A stretch of DNA of 64,000 nt from JANQEU01 sp965601455 (GCA_965601455.1 OZ271831.1:3038001-3102000); one strand, 5' to 3'. Positions 8,645 to 18,597 are shown, counted from the first letter of the stretch. Made by a program: numbers and translations. The notes: generated from the sequence alone by a model not told the origin.

Positions 8645-9238
8645 GTGAAAAATAGAATAATCATTTTATTTAGTATCATGATAATACCTGAGGCGTTATT
8701 CGCCCAGGAAATTGAAAACAATGAAGGACACAACAGGTACTCCATTTATGCAGGATTATACTCTCCTTATGTAATTCAACCGGGAATTCGACTTGGTTTA
8801 AGTATCCCCTTCAAAAGTTGGAATTCCGAAACACGAAAATCCCATAGAATAAACTGCCTCGATGTTGTCCCTCGCTTTGCATTTTTTTCCCAACCTGATA
8901 TTCAGCAAAACTATTTCACTGACCTTACGGTAGAGTATCGACGGTATAATCCAAATAAAGGGCTAAACCCGAAAGTAGGAATTGGACTCGGTTACATGTT
9001 TTCATTGCAGAACGTTGAGGGATCTGTTAACCTGGCAAATGGATCCGTAGAATTTAATCAGCGTTCGTTAAACTCGATCGTTCCAACAATTAATATTGGT
9101 TTTGAAAGAAATAGAAAAGGAAAATTCGGCTACTATTTCACTTTCTATTACGGTGGAAAATTCACGTCTAAGGAGGTTAATTCCGCCTTTATTGGCTTGG
9201 AAACAGGTGTGTCGTTGAACCTATCAAACAAAAAATAA
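8645..9238 (+). CDS. Putative outer-membrane beta-barrel protein
   Basis: 197 residues starting at a GTG codon, chosen because it opens directly into a Sec signal peptide ending LFAQ. The mature part has alternating strands (IYAGLYSPYVIQPGIRLGLSI, KVGIGLGYMFSL, KFGYYFTFYYGGKF) and ends in a strand-like LETGVSLNLSNKK, typical of small outer-membrane barrels. The stop is 4 bp before the FAD oxidoreductase gene, so they are likely co-transcribed. No named family recognised. Confidence 0.65.
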   Translation: MKNRIIILFSIMIIPEALFAQEIENNEGHNRYSIYAGLYSPYVIQPGIRLGLSIPFKSWNSETRKSHRINCLDVVPRFAFFSQPDIQQNYFTDLTVEYRRYNPNKGLNPKVGIGLGYMFSLQNVEGSVNLANGSVEFNQRSLNSIVPTINIGFERNRKGKFGYYFTFYYGGKFTSKEVNSAFIGLETGVSLNLSNKK

Positions 9239-9242
9239 GAAT

Positions 9243-10448
9243 ATGGTACGAAAGGAGTTTTTGAGGAAGAGCGTCGCACTTGGAATTAGTTTTCCTTTCG
9301 CTAACATGCTGTTGCAATCCTGCACCTATGAAGAAGGAATTGATTATCCCAATATTGAAACCAACTTTTCCGGAAGCGTCCTGATTGTTGGCGCCGGAGC
9401 TGCGGGCTTAGGTGCTGGTTATCTTCTGAATCGACTGGGTATTGAGTTTCAGATCATTGAAGCAAGTACCAGGATTGGGGGAAGAATGAAACGCGAATCG
9501 TTCTTCTCAGATTTTCCCATTGACCTCGGGGCAGAATGGATTCACGATTCACCATCTGTGCTCGCCGATATCATAAACAATCAGCAGGTTGATGCGGACT
9601 TAGATTTTATAGTGTACAATCCACAAGAAATTAAATTCTTCGATGGTGAGAAACTGATTAACTTGAATCTTAGTAGCAATTATTATAGTGAGTACAAGTT
9701 CAAAAACACGTCATGGTTTGGTTTCTTTGAACGGTTTATACTGCCGGATATTGAAGACAGAATCGTCCTCGACTCACCTATACAGACGCTAGACTATTCC
9801 GGAGATATGGTAGAAGCGATAACCACTAACGATCAAGTGTTTCGAGCTGATAAAGTTTTGGTAACCGTCCCCATTACCATACTACAGTCCGGATCGATAA
9901 ATTTTATACCTAATCTCCCCTCATCAAAAGCGGAGGCCATTGATAAGATCTTCATGGGCGATGGTATCAAAGTTTTTATGGAGTTTTCAGAACGATTCTA
10001 CCCGGACCTGGTTCTTTTTGGAAGTGTTGCGGATGCAATATTTGACGACAGTAATAAACTGTATTACAATGCGTCTTTCAGAAAGGATTCCGATAGAAAC
10101 ATCCTAGGTTTGTTTTCGGTGCAGGAAGAGGCAACGACTTACACCAGTGCTGGGTCAGAGGAACAGATCATAAACTTAATTCTTAAAGAATTGGATGAAA
10201 TTTTTGACAATAAAGCCAGCAAAAGTTATGTCAAACATGTCATCCAGAATTGGTCCGGTGAACCTTACATCAGAGGCTCGTATTCTAATACTTTCGATGG
10301 AGATACAAAAAAGATTATGAAAGCCGTGTCAAAGCCAATTGACAGCAAGGTTTATTTCGCCGGTGAGGCTCTAAATTATGAAAATCAGGCAACTGTTCAT
10401 GGTGCTTGCGAGTCTGGATATCAAGCGATCGAAAACATATTATCCTGA
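9243..10448 (+). CDS. FAD-dependent amine oxidase-like oxidoreductase, exported
   Basis: A 401-residue flavoprotein. The dinucleotide-binding motif VGAGAAGLGAGYLL and the second strand IIEASTRIGGRM (ending in the GGR motif of the monoamine oxidase family) lie at about residues 50-90, with LGAEWIH after them. The C-terminal FAD segment VYFAGEALNYENQATVHGACESG is also family-typical. Family members oxidise amines, amino acids or polyenes. The N-terminus (RKEFLRKSVALG, then LLQSC) resembles the secreted, cofactor-loaded proteins of this phylum: Tat-like but with RK instead of RR, and with a lipobox Cys. Substrate unknown. Confidence 0.8.
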   Translation: MVRKEFLRKSVALGISFPFANMLLQSCTYEEGIDYPNIETNFSGSVLIVGAGAAGLGAGYLLNRLGIEFQIIEASTRIGGRMKRESFFSDFPIDLGAEWIHDSPSVLADIINNQQVDADLDFIVYNPQEIKFFDGEKLINLNLSSNYYSEYKFKNTSWFGFFERFILPDIEDRIVLDSPIQTLDYSGDMVEAITTNDQVFRADKVLVTVPITILQSGSINFIPNLPSSKAEAIDKIFMGDGIKVFMEFSERFYPDLVLFGSVADAIFDDSNKLYYNASFRKDSDRNILGLFSVQEEATTYTSAGSEEQIINLILKELDEIFDNKASKSYVKHVIQNWSGEPYIRGSYSNTFDGDTKKIMKAVSKPIDSKVYFAGEALNYENQATVHGACESGYQAIENILS

Positions 10449-10542
10449 AGTGAAATGGGAATTAGATATATCGATAACTAATTATTTGACCACCACAGTA
10501 GCTTGTTGATTTCGATTTTTAAAGACAAAATCCTGAATCCCT

Positions 10543-10567
10543 ACTTTTTTACTTAACTTAACAAAGT
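10543..10567. promoter_or_regulatory. Possible weak copy of the shared sugar-operon inverted repeat
   Basis: ACTTTTTTA and TAACAAAGT flank a 7-bp spacer, 45 bp before the sugar kinase start. The geometry is that of the 25-bp sites at 14169, 24459 and 35569, but the halves are degenerate in the TCTAA core. This is the weakest member of the set. Confidence 0.3.
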
Positions 10568-10612
10568 GAGGCCTCTGTGTGCCTTAAATGATTATTAGAG
10601 AATTATTTCGAA

Positions 10613-11512
10613 TTGAAATCAAATTTAATTGTAGTAGGAATCGGTGAGTTACTGTGGGATATACTTCCGGATGGAAGACAACTCGGAGGTGCCCCAGCCA
10701 ATTGCGCTTATCATGCCGGTCAAATGGGATGTGAGTCTTATATAGTCAGCGCTATTGGTAATGATGAACTGGGTGATCACATATCAGACGAGGTTCAACA
10801 ACTGTCAATCGACACTTCATTCCTACAAAAGTCAGATGAGAATCCTACCGGAACAGTATCTGTTGAAGTCGATGACTCCGGAAGTCCTAGTTACATTATT
10901 CATGAAGCGGTAGCCTGGGATTACATTAATTGGAATGAAAGGTTACGGCAGCTTGCAAGCAAAACAGATGCAGTCTGTTTTGGCACCTTGGCCCAAAGAA
11001 ATACTGACTCCAGAGTTGCCATTCAGGATTTCTTAAAATCAACAAAAGATGATTGTCTAGTTGCGTTCGATGTTAACCTTAGACAATCATTCTACAATAA
11101 AAAAACCATTACAGAATCTTTATCGCTTGCTAATATTTTGAAGCTGAGTGATGAAGAACTTCCGGTAGTCTCTGACTTCCTCTCGATATCAGGAAGTACC
11201 GAACAGAGGTTAGATCAGCTAATCAAAATGTTTAATCTGAAGTTAGTGGCATTGACAATGGGAAGTGAAGGAAGTCATCTCGTTACCCCTTCCGAAAAAT
11301 CTTATATGGCAGCCACTAAAGTTAAAGTTGCAGATACAATTGGAGCGGGTGATTCTTTTAATGCATCACTGGTTACAGGATTACTCCAGAAGCTGGATTT
11401 GCGAACCATTCATCGAGTGGCAAGTGAGGTTTCAGCATTTGTATGTTCTTCCAAAGGAGCTACACCCATTTTACCGAAAGACCTTATCGATCCTTTTATC
11501 AGTTCTCAATAA
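10613..11512 (+). CDS. PfkB-family sugar kinase (fructokinase-like)
   Basis: A 299-residue ribokinase-fold kinase. The N-terminal glycine pair region (RQLGGAPANCAYH) binds the sugar, and DTIGAGDSFNASL is the PfkB signature 2 with the catalytic Asp in GAGD. Closest in feel to fructokinases (GELLWDILPDGRQLGGAPAN). It phosphorylates a ketose or hexose with ATP in the cytoplasm. A TTG start at 10613 is used because no ATG precedes the first strand in frame. The next gene starts 29 bp after the stop, suggesting an operon with the LamG protein. Confidence 0.87.
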   Translation: MKSNLIVVGIGELLWDILPDGRQLGGAPANCAYHAGQMGCESYIVSAIGNDELGDHISDEVQQLSIDTSFLQKSDENPTGTVSVEVDDSGSPSYIIHEAVAWDYINWNERLRQLASKTDAVCFGTLAQRNTDSRVAIQDFLKSTKDDCLVAFDVNLRQSFYNKKTITESLSLANILKLSDEELPVVSDFLSISGSTEQRLDQLIKMFNLKLVALTMGSEGSHLVTPSEKSYMAATKVKVADTIGAGDSFNASLVTGLLQKLDLRTIHRVASEVSAFVCSSKGATPILPKDLIDPFISSQ

Positions 11513-11540
11513 GATAGTGGATCAGATAGTTAACAGAAAT

Positions 11541-14105
11541 ATGTTGCGGCAGACTGTTATCCTTTTCACTTTTTGTTTTTCTGTCCTCCAGGTGATTGAG
11601 ACCAAAGGTCAAATGAAAGTATATCATAAGAACTTTCCTGAGACGAACAAGAACCTTCAGGAACATGAATCTGAGCTTTTTGGAAAGTTTAATGATATCG
11701 TGGTTGAGTTTAATCCTTCTCAACGATTGGTGTTCGGCAAATCCACCAGTTTCCTACCTCTATGGATATCAGGGAATGCCACTTGGAAACTCCCTGAAGT
11801 GATTGCCAGAAAGGGAGACGGAACTGAGTCCAGACCCGATCTAATCTCCAGGTATTCACATGCCCGGGTGATTAAGCAATCCAGGGATACGGTGATCATA
11901 CAATGGAGATATTATCCTGATTTGTCCAAACTAAGCCCAACTGATATTGTTGAGGAATACTTTCTGATAACTAAGGATAAGAGTGTATTTCGAACGATTC
12001 AACCTGGAACCGATAAAGTCGATCGTTGGACGACTAAATCCGGTTTGATCACGCAAGAGCTTCAATTGACCTCTGATGGCATTAGGGTATCGATATTGGA
12101 CCCACCAAAAGAATTGGAAGCAGCGAAGCAGTTCTTTCCAGACAAACCTATCAATAAGAACCCAAATGAGGCGATTCTAAGGTTTTCTTTTGACCAAATA
12201 AGTGGAGATGCGACAATAAATGGAGCTGATGGAAAATATTATCCCATCAGTGGAAACGAAACCATTATACAAACTGGTGTGATTGAAAAAGCCATCGAAA
12301 TGGATGGTTATTATTCCGGAATAAAATCAAGAGATCTCTTGAAGAATTTTGACCTGGATGAGTTCACATTAGAAGGCTGGATTGCCCTATCCGCTTATCC
12401 GTTTGATTGGGCTCCAATTATTCAGCAGTCTGATTGGGGTGATGCAGGCTTTTACCTTGGTATAGACCAAGATGGACATGCCGGTTTCCATGTAAGACTT
12501 GATGATCAGTGGTTGTCGGTTTTACAATCGGATTCAATTGAGCTCCGAAAGTGGAGTCATATCATGGCCACTTTTTCAGCAAAAAATCAATGGATCCAAC
12601 TATATGTCAACGGAAAACTGGTGAACGAACTGGATTTTGATGCCGAACGACTTATCCGTAGTAATTCGATAATTACTATAGGAATTAATCAACAGAAAAT
12701 GCCTGACATCCAGGGTCGAATGGGAAGAGGAAAATACCCATCAATGTTTGGACTGGATGGTCTAATCGACGAAATCAATGTATATCCCAGGGTAATGAAA
12801 CCCGAAGAGATACAATCAAAATTTAATCAGGTTTCAGGAAATGCATCAGGCTTTCCTCAATCCATACTAAAACCCAGGGATCTACCCAAAATACCCTCTA
12901 AAGACAGGTTCTCTGCAGATTATACCACGCTTTCTCTTTACCCTACCTGGGACAACCTGTGGCGTGTGGGAAATCACGCAGATTTAGTAATCAACTTCGA
13001 AGACAACCCTTCTCGATTGGTTTTTTGGAGAGGTACCAGCTATGGCCCTTTTTTCGTCACCGAGAATAACAAATGGATTGGTGATCAAAGCAACGAGGAT
13101 TACCTTGAAGACTGGGCTGTTGGAGAAGCAGAAGGGTGCCTGGAGCATATGTCTGACAAACAAAATCGACATTCATTTGTTCGAATTATCCATGAATCAG
13201 AAGCACGTATCGTGATTCACTGGAGATACGGTTCCGTGGATTCAAGATATCTTTTCTCCGCAAAGAATGGAGGCTGGGGTACATGGACAGATGAATATTG
13301 GATTGTCTATCCTGATGGTATTGCTGTGCGACATTTACCCCATAGCATTGTTTTCGGTGATGGGTGGATTGAGAACATGTTTCTAAATGCCCCAGGTACT
13401 AAACCGGAAGAAAATGCAGAGTTGCAAGCTTTTAGCGTCATAGATCCAGAAGAAAGAAGAGTGGACTACTCCTGGGAAGATCAACCTGCCAGGGGGAGCA
13501 TGGATGCAATGATTACGATGGTCAATACGCGATCTGAGAATCGAATGTTTTGTATCTATCCGGAAGATTCCGGAATTGAGATATTCAGTGGACGTAATAA
13601 GAGATACAAGTTCCATTCCTGGAACCACTGGCCAGTCAGCCAAGTTGAAACAGACGGTAGAGGTGCACGTTCAACAGATCGTATCACCCACTCCTCTCTT
13701 ATGCATGGTGCGGTGGACGGCAATTACCTCCTGTATGGCATTACCGATGAATCGATCGAAGGTTTGCTCCCGAAAGCCAGGTTTTGGAGAAATACTCCTG
13801 ATTTAACGAGTACTGAGGGGGTTGATACCTGGAACTACGTTCAAGAACAAAGAGCTTACGTCATAGAAAGCAAGTCTGGCATAGTCGAATTTGAAATCAT
13901 CCCGGGAAAGAAGTCGGAAATCTCCAATCCCTCATTCATCATCAAGAACTGGATGGGAAAGTCACCTAAAGTAGAGATTAATGGACAGGTAAGTAACTCT
14001 GATATAGCTAAAATTGGCTTTGAACAGACAGAATTTGGTCAGAACTTGATTCTGTTTCTATTTCTTGAAGAATCGGACCCGCTTAAGGTAAGAATCGAGC
14101 CCTAA
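11541..14105 (+). CDS. Secreted LamG protein with duplicated flanking domain (family not recognised)
   Basis: About 855 residues with a signal peptide (MLRQTVILFTFCFSVLQ). The longer open frame upstream overlaps the kinase gene and is not used. Three parts are visible. Residues ~35-170 hold a domain with DIVVEFNPSQRLVFGKSTSF and IIQWRYYPD (Trp122). Residues ~212-428 are a concanavalin A-like LamG module (FTLEGWIAL, FYLGIDQDG, GLDGLIDEINVY). Residues ~455-830 repeat the first domain (DLVINFEDNPSRLVFWRGTS, then IVIHWRY at 558-563) and add a C-terminal piece with NPSFIIKNW. Its neighbour at 14232 has the same plan. A surface glycan-binding or glycan-degrading enzyme is plausible, but no catalytic family is identified. 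Confidence 0.72.
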   Translation: MLRQTVILFTFCFSVLQVIETKGQMKVYHKNFPETNKNLQEHESELFGKFNDIVVEFNPSQRLVFGKSTSFLPLWISGNATWKLPEVIARKGDGTESRPDLISRYSHARVIKQSRDTVIIQWRYYPDLSKLSPTDIVEEYFLITKDKSVFRTIQPGTDKVDRWTTKSGLITQELQLTSDGIRVSILDPPKELEAAKQFFPDKPINKNPNEAILRFSFDQISGDATINGADGKYYPISGNETIIQTGVIEKAIEMDGYYSGIKSRDLLKNFDLDEFTLEGWIALSAYPFDWAPIIQQSDWGDAGFYLGIDQDGHAGFHVRLDDQWLSVLQSDSIELRKWSHIMATFSAKNQWIQLYVNGKLVNELDFDAERLIRSNSIITIGINQQKMPDIQGRMGRGKYPSMFGLDGLIDEINVYPRVMKPEEIQSKFNQVSGNASGFPQSILKPRDLPKIPSKDRFSADYTTLSLYPTWDNLWRVGNHADLVINFEDNPSRLVFWRGTSYGPFFVTENNKWIGDQSNEDYLEDWAVGEAEGCLEHMSDKQNRHSFVRIIHESEARIVIHWRYGSVDSRYLFSAKNGGWGTWTDEYWIVYPDGIAVRHLPHSIVFGDGWIENMFLNAPGTKPEENAELQAFSVIDPEERRVDYSWEDQPARGSMDAMITMVNTRSENRMFCIYPEDSGIEIFSGRNKRYKFHSWNHWPVSQVETDGRGARSTDRITHSSLMHGAVDGNYLLYGITDESIEGLLPKARFWRNTPDLTSTEGVDTWNYVQEQRAYVIESKSGIVEFEIIPGKKSEISNPSFIIKNWMGKSPKVEINGQVSNSDIAKIGFEQTEFGQNLILFLFLEESDPLKVRIEP

Positions 14106-14168
14106 AACCTAGTACCTCTTCGTGTACTACTCTACCTGATAACGCCATAATCCTGTAGCTAGAAAGTT

Positions 14169-14193
14169 ATTTTCTAACATTTAATAAGTAAGT
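14169..14193 (+). promoter_or_regulatory. Shared inverted-repeat operator, 7-bp spacer class
   Basis: Half-sites ATTTTCTAA and TAAGTAAGT surround a 7-bp spacer, 38 bp before the ATG at 14232. It is 21/25 identical to the site at 35569 and 22/25 to the reverse complement of the site at 24459. It implies that the second LamG gene has its own regulated promoter although it follows the first closely. Confidence 0.6.
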
Positions 14194-14231
14194 TTGTATA
14201 GTTAGAATCAATCCTGAAAATCTCTGTCAAA

Positions 14232-16844
14232 ATGAAATCAAAAGGTTTAATCAACTTCATTGTATTATCTACAATCCTGACGCAGGTGGCGTTGGGCCAG
14301 GATCCATTTTATGCTTATCACACTAAAAGAGTTCATAGCTCCACTGATTACATTGGTAAGTATGCCGATCTAATCGTAGTCCTGGGTGAGGACAAGCAAC
14401 TAGAGTTTACTCGTCAAACACAATACCTACCCAAATGGGTGACTCCTGAAGGTACTTTTATGTTGGATGACTTCTTTCCGGAAAGAGAACTGGATCACGA
14501 GTTCAATTACAACTATGTCAGACTCATGGAAAATGGACCGGAGAAAATTGTCGTTCACTGGCGATACATCCCCGATATTTCAGCTATCGACCTGGCCAAT
14601 ACCGAACTAAATCCAACCGTTATTGAAGGATTGACTGCCGCGGTCCACGAGACGTTTGAAATATTCCCTGATGGCAAAATATTGAGAGAAGTGAAGGACT
14701 CACGCGATTCCAGATATGAGTCATGGACAAAGGAAGGGTACGGTGACAAACAGTCCATTCAATTAAATAACGATGGTGTAGTTCATGGCAGTGTGGTTTG
14801 GGGAGATAAGTCTGCCCCGCTCTTAGAACCAATTGATGGTAATGAAATCATAACCGCAATTGACGAACCTGTACTAGCCTGGACTTTCGATGAGGGAGGA
14901 GGCGAATACCCCGAAGATGTACAGGAACTTATTGAAGAGATTATGGAAGAAGACCCCTCAGAATTGGCCAATATGACGGTTGAATCTGTAACGTCCGAAA
15001 TCTATGAAATTGCTGGTCATATGGCCGTCTATAAAACGGGTGTTTCCGGCACTGCTTTAGGTTTTGATGGGTATTATACAGGGATTGAATTTGAAGAGGA
15101 CATTGAAATTGAAGACGCCCTCACGGTAGAAACCTGGGTTGCATTGGATGTATTTCCATTCAACGAAGCAGCCCTGGTACAGCGTTCCTCCGGGTTCGGT
15201 CAGGTTGGGTTTTACTTAGGCGTTGATGCTTACGGAAAAGTTGTCCTTCGAATAAACGGTTCTGAAATCAAGTCCAGCGAGACACTCCCTTTATATCAAT
15301 GGCAGCAGGTAACAGCTTCTATCGGAAAGAATTCCGCAAAACTGTTCCTAAATGGCGTCTCTGTCGGAAACCTTTCATTTGATGGCGATATTCTTCCCGA
15401 CGACTTGAAAATGACTATTGGGTTAAATAATGAAAAAGAACGCTGTACAGACTATGTCAGGGATTTCGATCAGAACATCACCTTTATCTATGGTATTCAA
15501 GGCCTGATGGACGAAGTAAGAATCTATGACGGTCAACTAAGTGCCGCGCAGATAAAGAAGAGCTTTGAAACCTTTGTGCCGGAAGATCTCACCTCCCCTC
15601 TTGCGAAAGCTGTACTGCCAGGTGAAGTCGGTGTAGCTCCCGAATTTGGGGCAACCTACAAAAACCTCGAACATCACGAGCTTTGGGATAAAATGTGGCG
15701 ATTATATGACGGTACTGATATTGTGGTCAAGTTTGATAATAATCCAGCCAGTGTTGTCTATTGGCATGGAACGAATTTCGCAGCAAACTGGGTGACCGAC
15801 AATAACCGCTGGATGGCTGACCAGAGTTCAGAGATTTTCACCAAACACGGTTGCTCCGAACATATGTCTGATAAGCAAACCCGACATAGCTATGCCAGGA
15901 TCATTGAGAATTCCGAAGCCAGGGTCATGATCCACTGGAGATATCCATGCGTGGATGTTGGGTATGTCTGTACGGATAAGCGAAACTGGACTGATGAATA
16001 TCACACCATCTATCCGGATGGAACTGCGGTTAGGAAGGTCATCTTCAACAATCGTAGACCTCCCGGGTTTCAGGATATCCAATTCTTTACCAATCCGGGC
16101 GAGACAGCATTAGACGTTGTAGATATTCAGGCTATGACTGTTGCCAATGTTTCAGGTGAAACGCTGGACCTGGTCTGGAAAAAACCAAATATTAATCCAC
16201 AGCAAAAATTGAAGGACGCGACCATTGAATTATTGAATTCAAAATCCGAGTATAAGGTCTTCACCGTATTTCAGGGTGGAGAGATTAGCACCTGGGGGTC
16301 ATTCGAACAATCGAAGTATACGGACGATCCTTTTGCTGGTCCATGGAATCACTGGCCAATTAGTCTGGTTCCATCAGATGGTAGGTTTGCAGTAGCTCAT
16401 GACCGTGTTACCCATTTTGCTTTAGGAGCAAATGACAACGCCCCTTCCAGTGGAAGTATGGTTCATTATGGTTTCACGAAGGAGTCGATTGAGGACGTGA
16501 TACCAATTGCCAGATATTGGCAAAATCCACCGGAGCTTGAGAATCTTTCAGGGGCGAGTACTTCTGGATTCTTCAAGGACGAAAAATCCTATCTGCTCTC
16601 TAAAGAAGGCGATGGTAAGGTGAGTTTCACCATCCAGGCATCAAATGAGTCCCCTGTCATTAATCCCTCATTTGTGATTGAAAATATGACAGCCGGTAGC
16701 ATCAAAGTCAGTGTCGATGGTAAAAGACTTGATGATAAGGATTACCGGGTTGGTGAGAGTTACAATACAGATGGAGCCATCCAAACGGTAATCTGGATTG
16801 CTACGGAAAGCACTTCACCCGTCTCATTTGAAATTGTTAAATAA
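14232..16844 (+). CDS. Secreted LamG protein, paralogue of the preceding gene
   Basis: 870 residues with a signal peptide (through ALGQ). The architecture repeats that of the upstream gene: a first domain with YADLIVVLGEDKQLEF and IVVHWRYIPD (His109), a LamG module at about 215-445 (LTVETWVALD, FYLGVDAYG, GLMDEVRIYDG), then a second copy with DIVVKFDNNPASVVYW and VMIHWRYP (His568), EHMSDKQTRHSYARII shared nearly word for word with the paralogue, and a C-terminal segment NPSFVIENM. It carries a longer acidic insert before the LamG module (DVQELIEEIMEEDPS). Probably acts on or binds the same glycan class as its neighbour. It ends 22 bp from the convergent SDR gene. Confidence 0.72.
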   Translation: MKSKGLINFIVLSTILTQVALGQDPFYAYHTKRVHSSTDYIGKYADLIVVLGEDKQLEFTRQTQYLPKWVTPEGTFMLDDFFPERELDHEFNYNYVRLMENGPEKIVVHWRYIPDISAIDLANTELNPTVIEGLTAAVHETFEIFPDGKILREVKDSRDSRYESWTKEGYGDKQSIQLNNDGVVHGSVVWGDKSAPLLEPIDGNEIITAIDEPVLAWTFDEGGGEYPEDVQELIEEIMEEDPSELANMTVESVTSEIYEIAGHMAVYKTGVSGTALGFDGYYTGIEFEEDIEIEDALTVETWVALDVFPFNEAALVQRSSGFGQVGFYLGVDAYGKVVLRINGSEIKSSETLPLYQWQQVTASIGKNSAKLFLNGVSVGNLSFDGDILPDDLKMTIGLNNEKERCTDYVRDFDQNITFIYGIQGLMDEVRIYDGQLSAAQIKKSFETFVPEDLTSPLAKAVLPGEVGVAPEFGATYKNLEHHELWDKMWRLYDGTDIVVKFDNNPASVVYWHGTNFAANWVTDNNRWMADQSSEIFTKHGCSEHMSDKQTRHSYARIIENSEARVMIHWRYPCVDVGYVCTDKRNWTDEYHTIYPDGTAVRKVIFNNRRPPGFQDIQFFTNPGETALDVVDIQAMTVANVSGETLDLVWKKPNINPQQKLKDATIELLNSKSEYKVFTVFQGGEISTWGSFEQSKYTDDPFAGPWNHWPISLVPSDGRFAVAHDRVTHFALGANDNAPSSGSMVHYGFTKESIEDVIPIARYWQNPPELENLSGASTSGFFKDEKSYLLSKEGDGKVSFTIQASNESPVINPSFVIENMTAGSIKVSVDGKRLDDKDYRVGESYNTDGAIQTVIWIATESTSPVSFEIVK

Positions 16845-16866
16845 GTATTTAAAGAAATAGTTGGAG

Positions 16867-17625
16867 CTAGATCCCCTGTCCACCATCGACGGGGATCGCT
16901 GTTCCAGTAATAAAAGCCGAATTCTCGGAAGCAAGCCAGGCCACGGTGCCAACAACTTCCTCGACTTTTCCAAATCGGCCCACTGGATGCCCATTTTCTG
17001 CCCTTTTTCTTCGTTCAGGGTCCTGGAAAGCACGGTCAGCCATAGGAGTTTCGATTACCGCTGGACAAACAGCATTGATTCGAATTCCTTCAGCGGCAAA
17101 TTCGAACGCCGCAGATTTAGTTGCACCCACCACACCGAATTTTGAAGCATGATAGGCAATACCTGCGTCACCACCTTTTAAACCGGCCATTGAGGAAATA
17201 TTAATAATTGATCCTCCTCCGCCTTTTTGCATAACCGGGATCTGGTACTTCATACATAAGAATACCCCCTTAAGGTTAACATCCATGACCTGATCCCATG
17301 TATTCTCTTCATATTCCGGAGTTTTCGACATGGGAGTACCTTCAATGCCGGCATTGTTGACAGCAATATCTATAGTCCCGAAAGCAGCTAAAGATTTTTC
17401 TATTAACTCCTTCACCTCAAGTTCGCTGGAAACGTCAGTGGGCACATATATAGCATCAGCGCCGAGTGACTTTATCTCATGAAGAAGAGCCTGATTTGAC
17501 TCCTTATTTCGAGATGCCAAAATCAACTTACTATTCTGGTTGGCAAAGAATTCAACTACTCCCTTACCTATTCCCGAAGAACTTCCAGTTACAAGTACAA
17601 CTTTTCCTTCAAATTCAGTCGCCAT
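16867..17625 (-). CDS. SDR-family NAD(P)-dependent oxidoreductase
   Basis: 252 residues with the classical short-chain dehydrogenase layout: TGSSSGIGKG coenzyme loop near residues 14-23, NNAGIEG, the catalytic Ser in INISSMAGL and the YHASK (YxxxK) pair near 159-163, and C-terminal TGTAIPVDGG. Typical of glucose 1-dehydrogenase or 3-oxoacyl-ACP reductase-like enzymes that interconvert hydroxyl and keto groups. It is the last gene of the minus-strand operon that begins at the MFS transporter, which favours a sugar or keto-sugar substrate. Confidence 0.9.
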   Translation of the reverse strand: MATEFEGKVVLVTGSSSGIGKGVVEFFANQNSKLILASRNKESNQALLHEIKSLGADAIYVPTDVSSELEVKELIEKSLAAFGTIDIAVNNAGIEGTPMSKTPEYEENTWDQVMDVNLKGVFLCMKYQIPVMQKGGGGSIINISSMAGLKGGDAGIAYHASKFGVVGATKSAAFEFAAEGIRINAVCPAVIETPMADRAFQDPERRKRAENGHPVGRFGKVEEVVGTVAWLASENSAFITGTAIPVDGGQGI

Positions 17626-17655
17626 ATTAATCTATATTCTTATCTATCAGATACT

Positions 17656-18597
17656 CTATTTACCCCTGATTTTTCCTTTCCAATATCGCATGGGGTCTGT
17701 AGTCCCTACCATTCCGTCCTCATTGGTAATACCCTTGAATACCAGTGGCATAAATGGATCGGGTGAAACATCGGTAACCCAAGCCATCGCCCTGAAGAGT
17801 ATAATTCTAAACTCGGGATCGTAATACGTGAATGTATGATGACCTGTGGTGGTACCAAATACTTTTCCTTCACCCAGCTTATATATCCAAAACATAGGTG
17901 AGGGCTCTTCGGATAGAAGCTCTTGCGGTACGGGACCGTCACTGTCTTCATCGGGACCCGTTCGAACACTTCCTAGTACACGAGTATTTTCCTCCTGAAA
18001 TAGGTCCCAGTAAAACTCATCGTTTATGGTTATTTGATCCGAAAAACCATTGAAAATAGGATGACTGGTGTCCACTGAAATGTCATCGAAAATAGCTCCC
18101 CATTTGGAAGTGCCCTCATTCCAGGCAAAACCAAGACATCCCGACAAGGCTTTTCCTTTTGATGCGGGCCTCATGATGGCTGTTTCATGTAAAGAGACTA
18201 CCCCTCCCCCGTCCTTAATGTAGTCACGAAAACTATCGAATTGCTTTTTCTTCAACTTCGGTAGGTGAAGGTACATCACAACAAGATCTGACCATTGAAA
18301 TTCTTCATCGGTAGGAAAATGAAACACTTCCCTTACGGAAACTTTGTCCACTTCTGAAAGAAGTCCCATCATGAGGTCCTTCACTTTGACGTAGTCATGA
18401 GCTCCGGCAATGTGATGCTCATCATATCCATAAACCCAAAGAATGTTGAGCTTCTCTTTCAGTGTGTTCCCCTCAAGTGCACCTATTATCCTCTCAACCT
18501 CGCTTTTTGGCTTTAACTCTTTTGGTAATTGATATAGGTGTTGTCCTTCAGTTAAGAAGCACGTCACAACGAGCATCCATGTAAGCAGAAGCCGCAT
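17656..18597 (-). CDS. Secreted ThuA-like domain protein
   Basis: 313 residues with a signal peptide (to about residue 18). The glutamine-amidotransferase-like fold of the ThuA (trehalose utilisation) family is seen in LNILWVYGYDEHHIAGAHDY, a middle segment DYIKDGGGVVSLHETAI, and KVFGTTTGHHTFTYYDPEFR at the end. ThuA proteins in rhizobia act on 3-keto-trehalose-type compounds together with Gfo/Idh/MocA oxidoreductases; a periplasmic role on keto-glycosides is inferred. It follows a second ThuA-like gene by 5 bp. Confidence 0.85.
   Translation of the reverse strand: MRLLLTWMLVVTCFLTEGQHLYQLPKELKPKSEVERIIGALEGNTLKEKLNILWVYGYDEHHIAGAHDYVKVKDLMMGLLSEVDKVSVREVFHFPTDEEFQWSDLVVMYLHLPKLKKKQFDSFRDYIKDGGGVVSLHETAIMRPASKGKALSGCLGFAWNEGTSKWGAIFDDISVDTSHPIFNGFSDQITINDEFYWDLFQEENTRVLGSVRTGPDEDSDGPVPQELLSEEPSPMFWIYKLGEGKVFGTTTGHHTFTYYDPEFRIILFRAMAWVTDVSPDPFMPLVFKGITNEDGMVGTTDPMRYWKGKIRGK

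Noticed and set aside
11265..11540. Upstream extension of the first LamG gene to 11265
   Set aside because: It lies inside the sugar kinase gene in another frame; a signal peptide begins at 11541.
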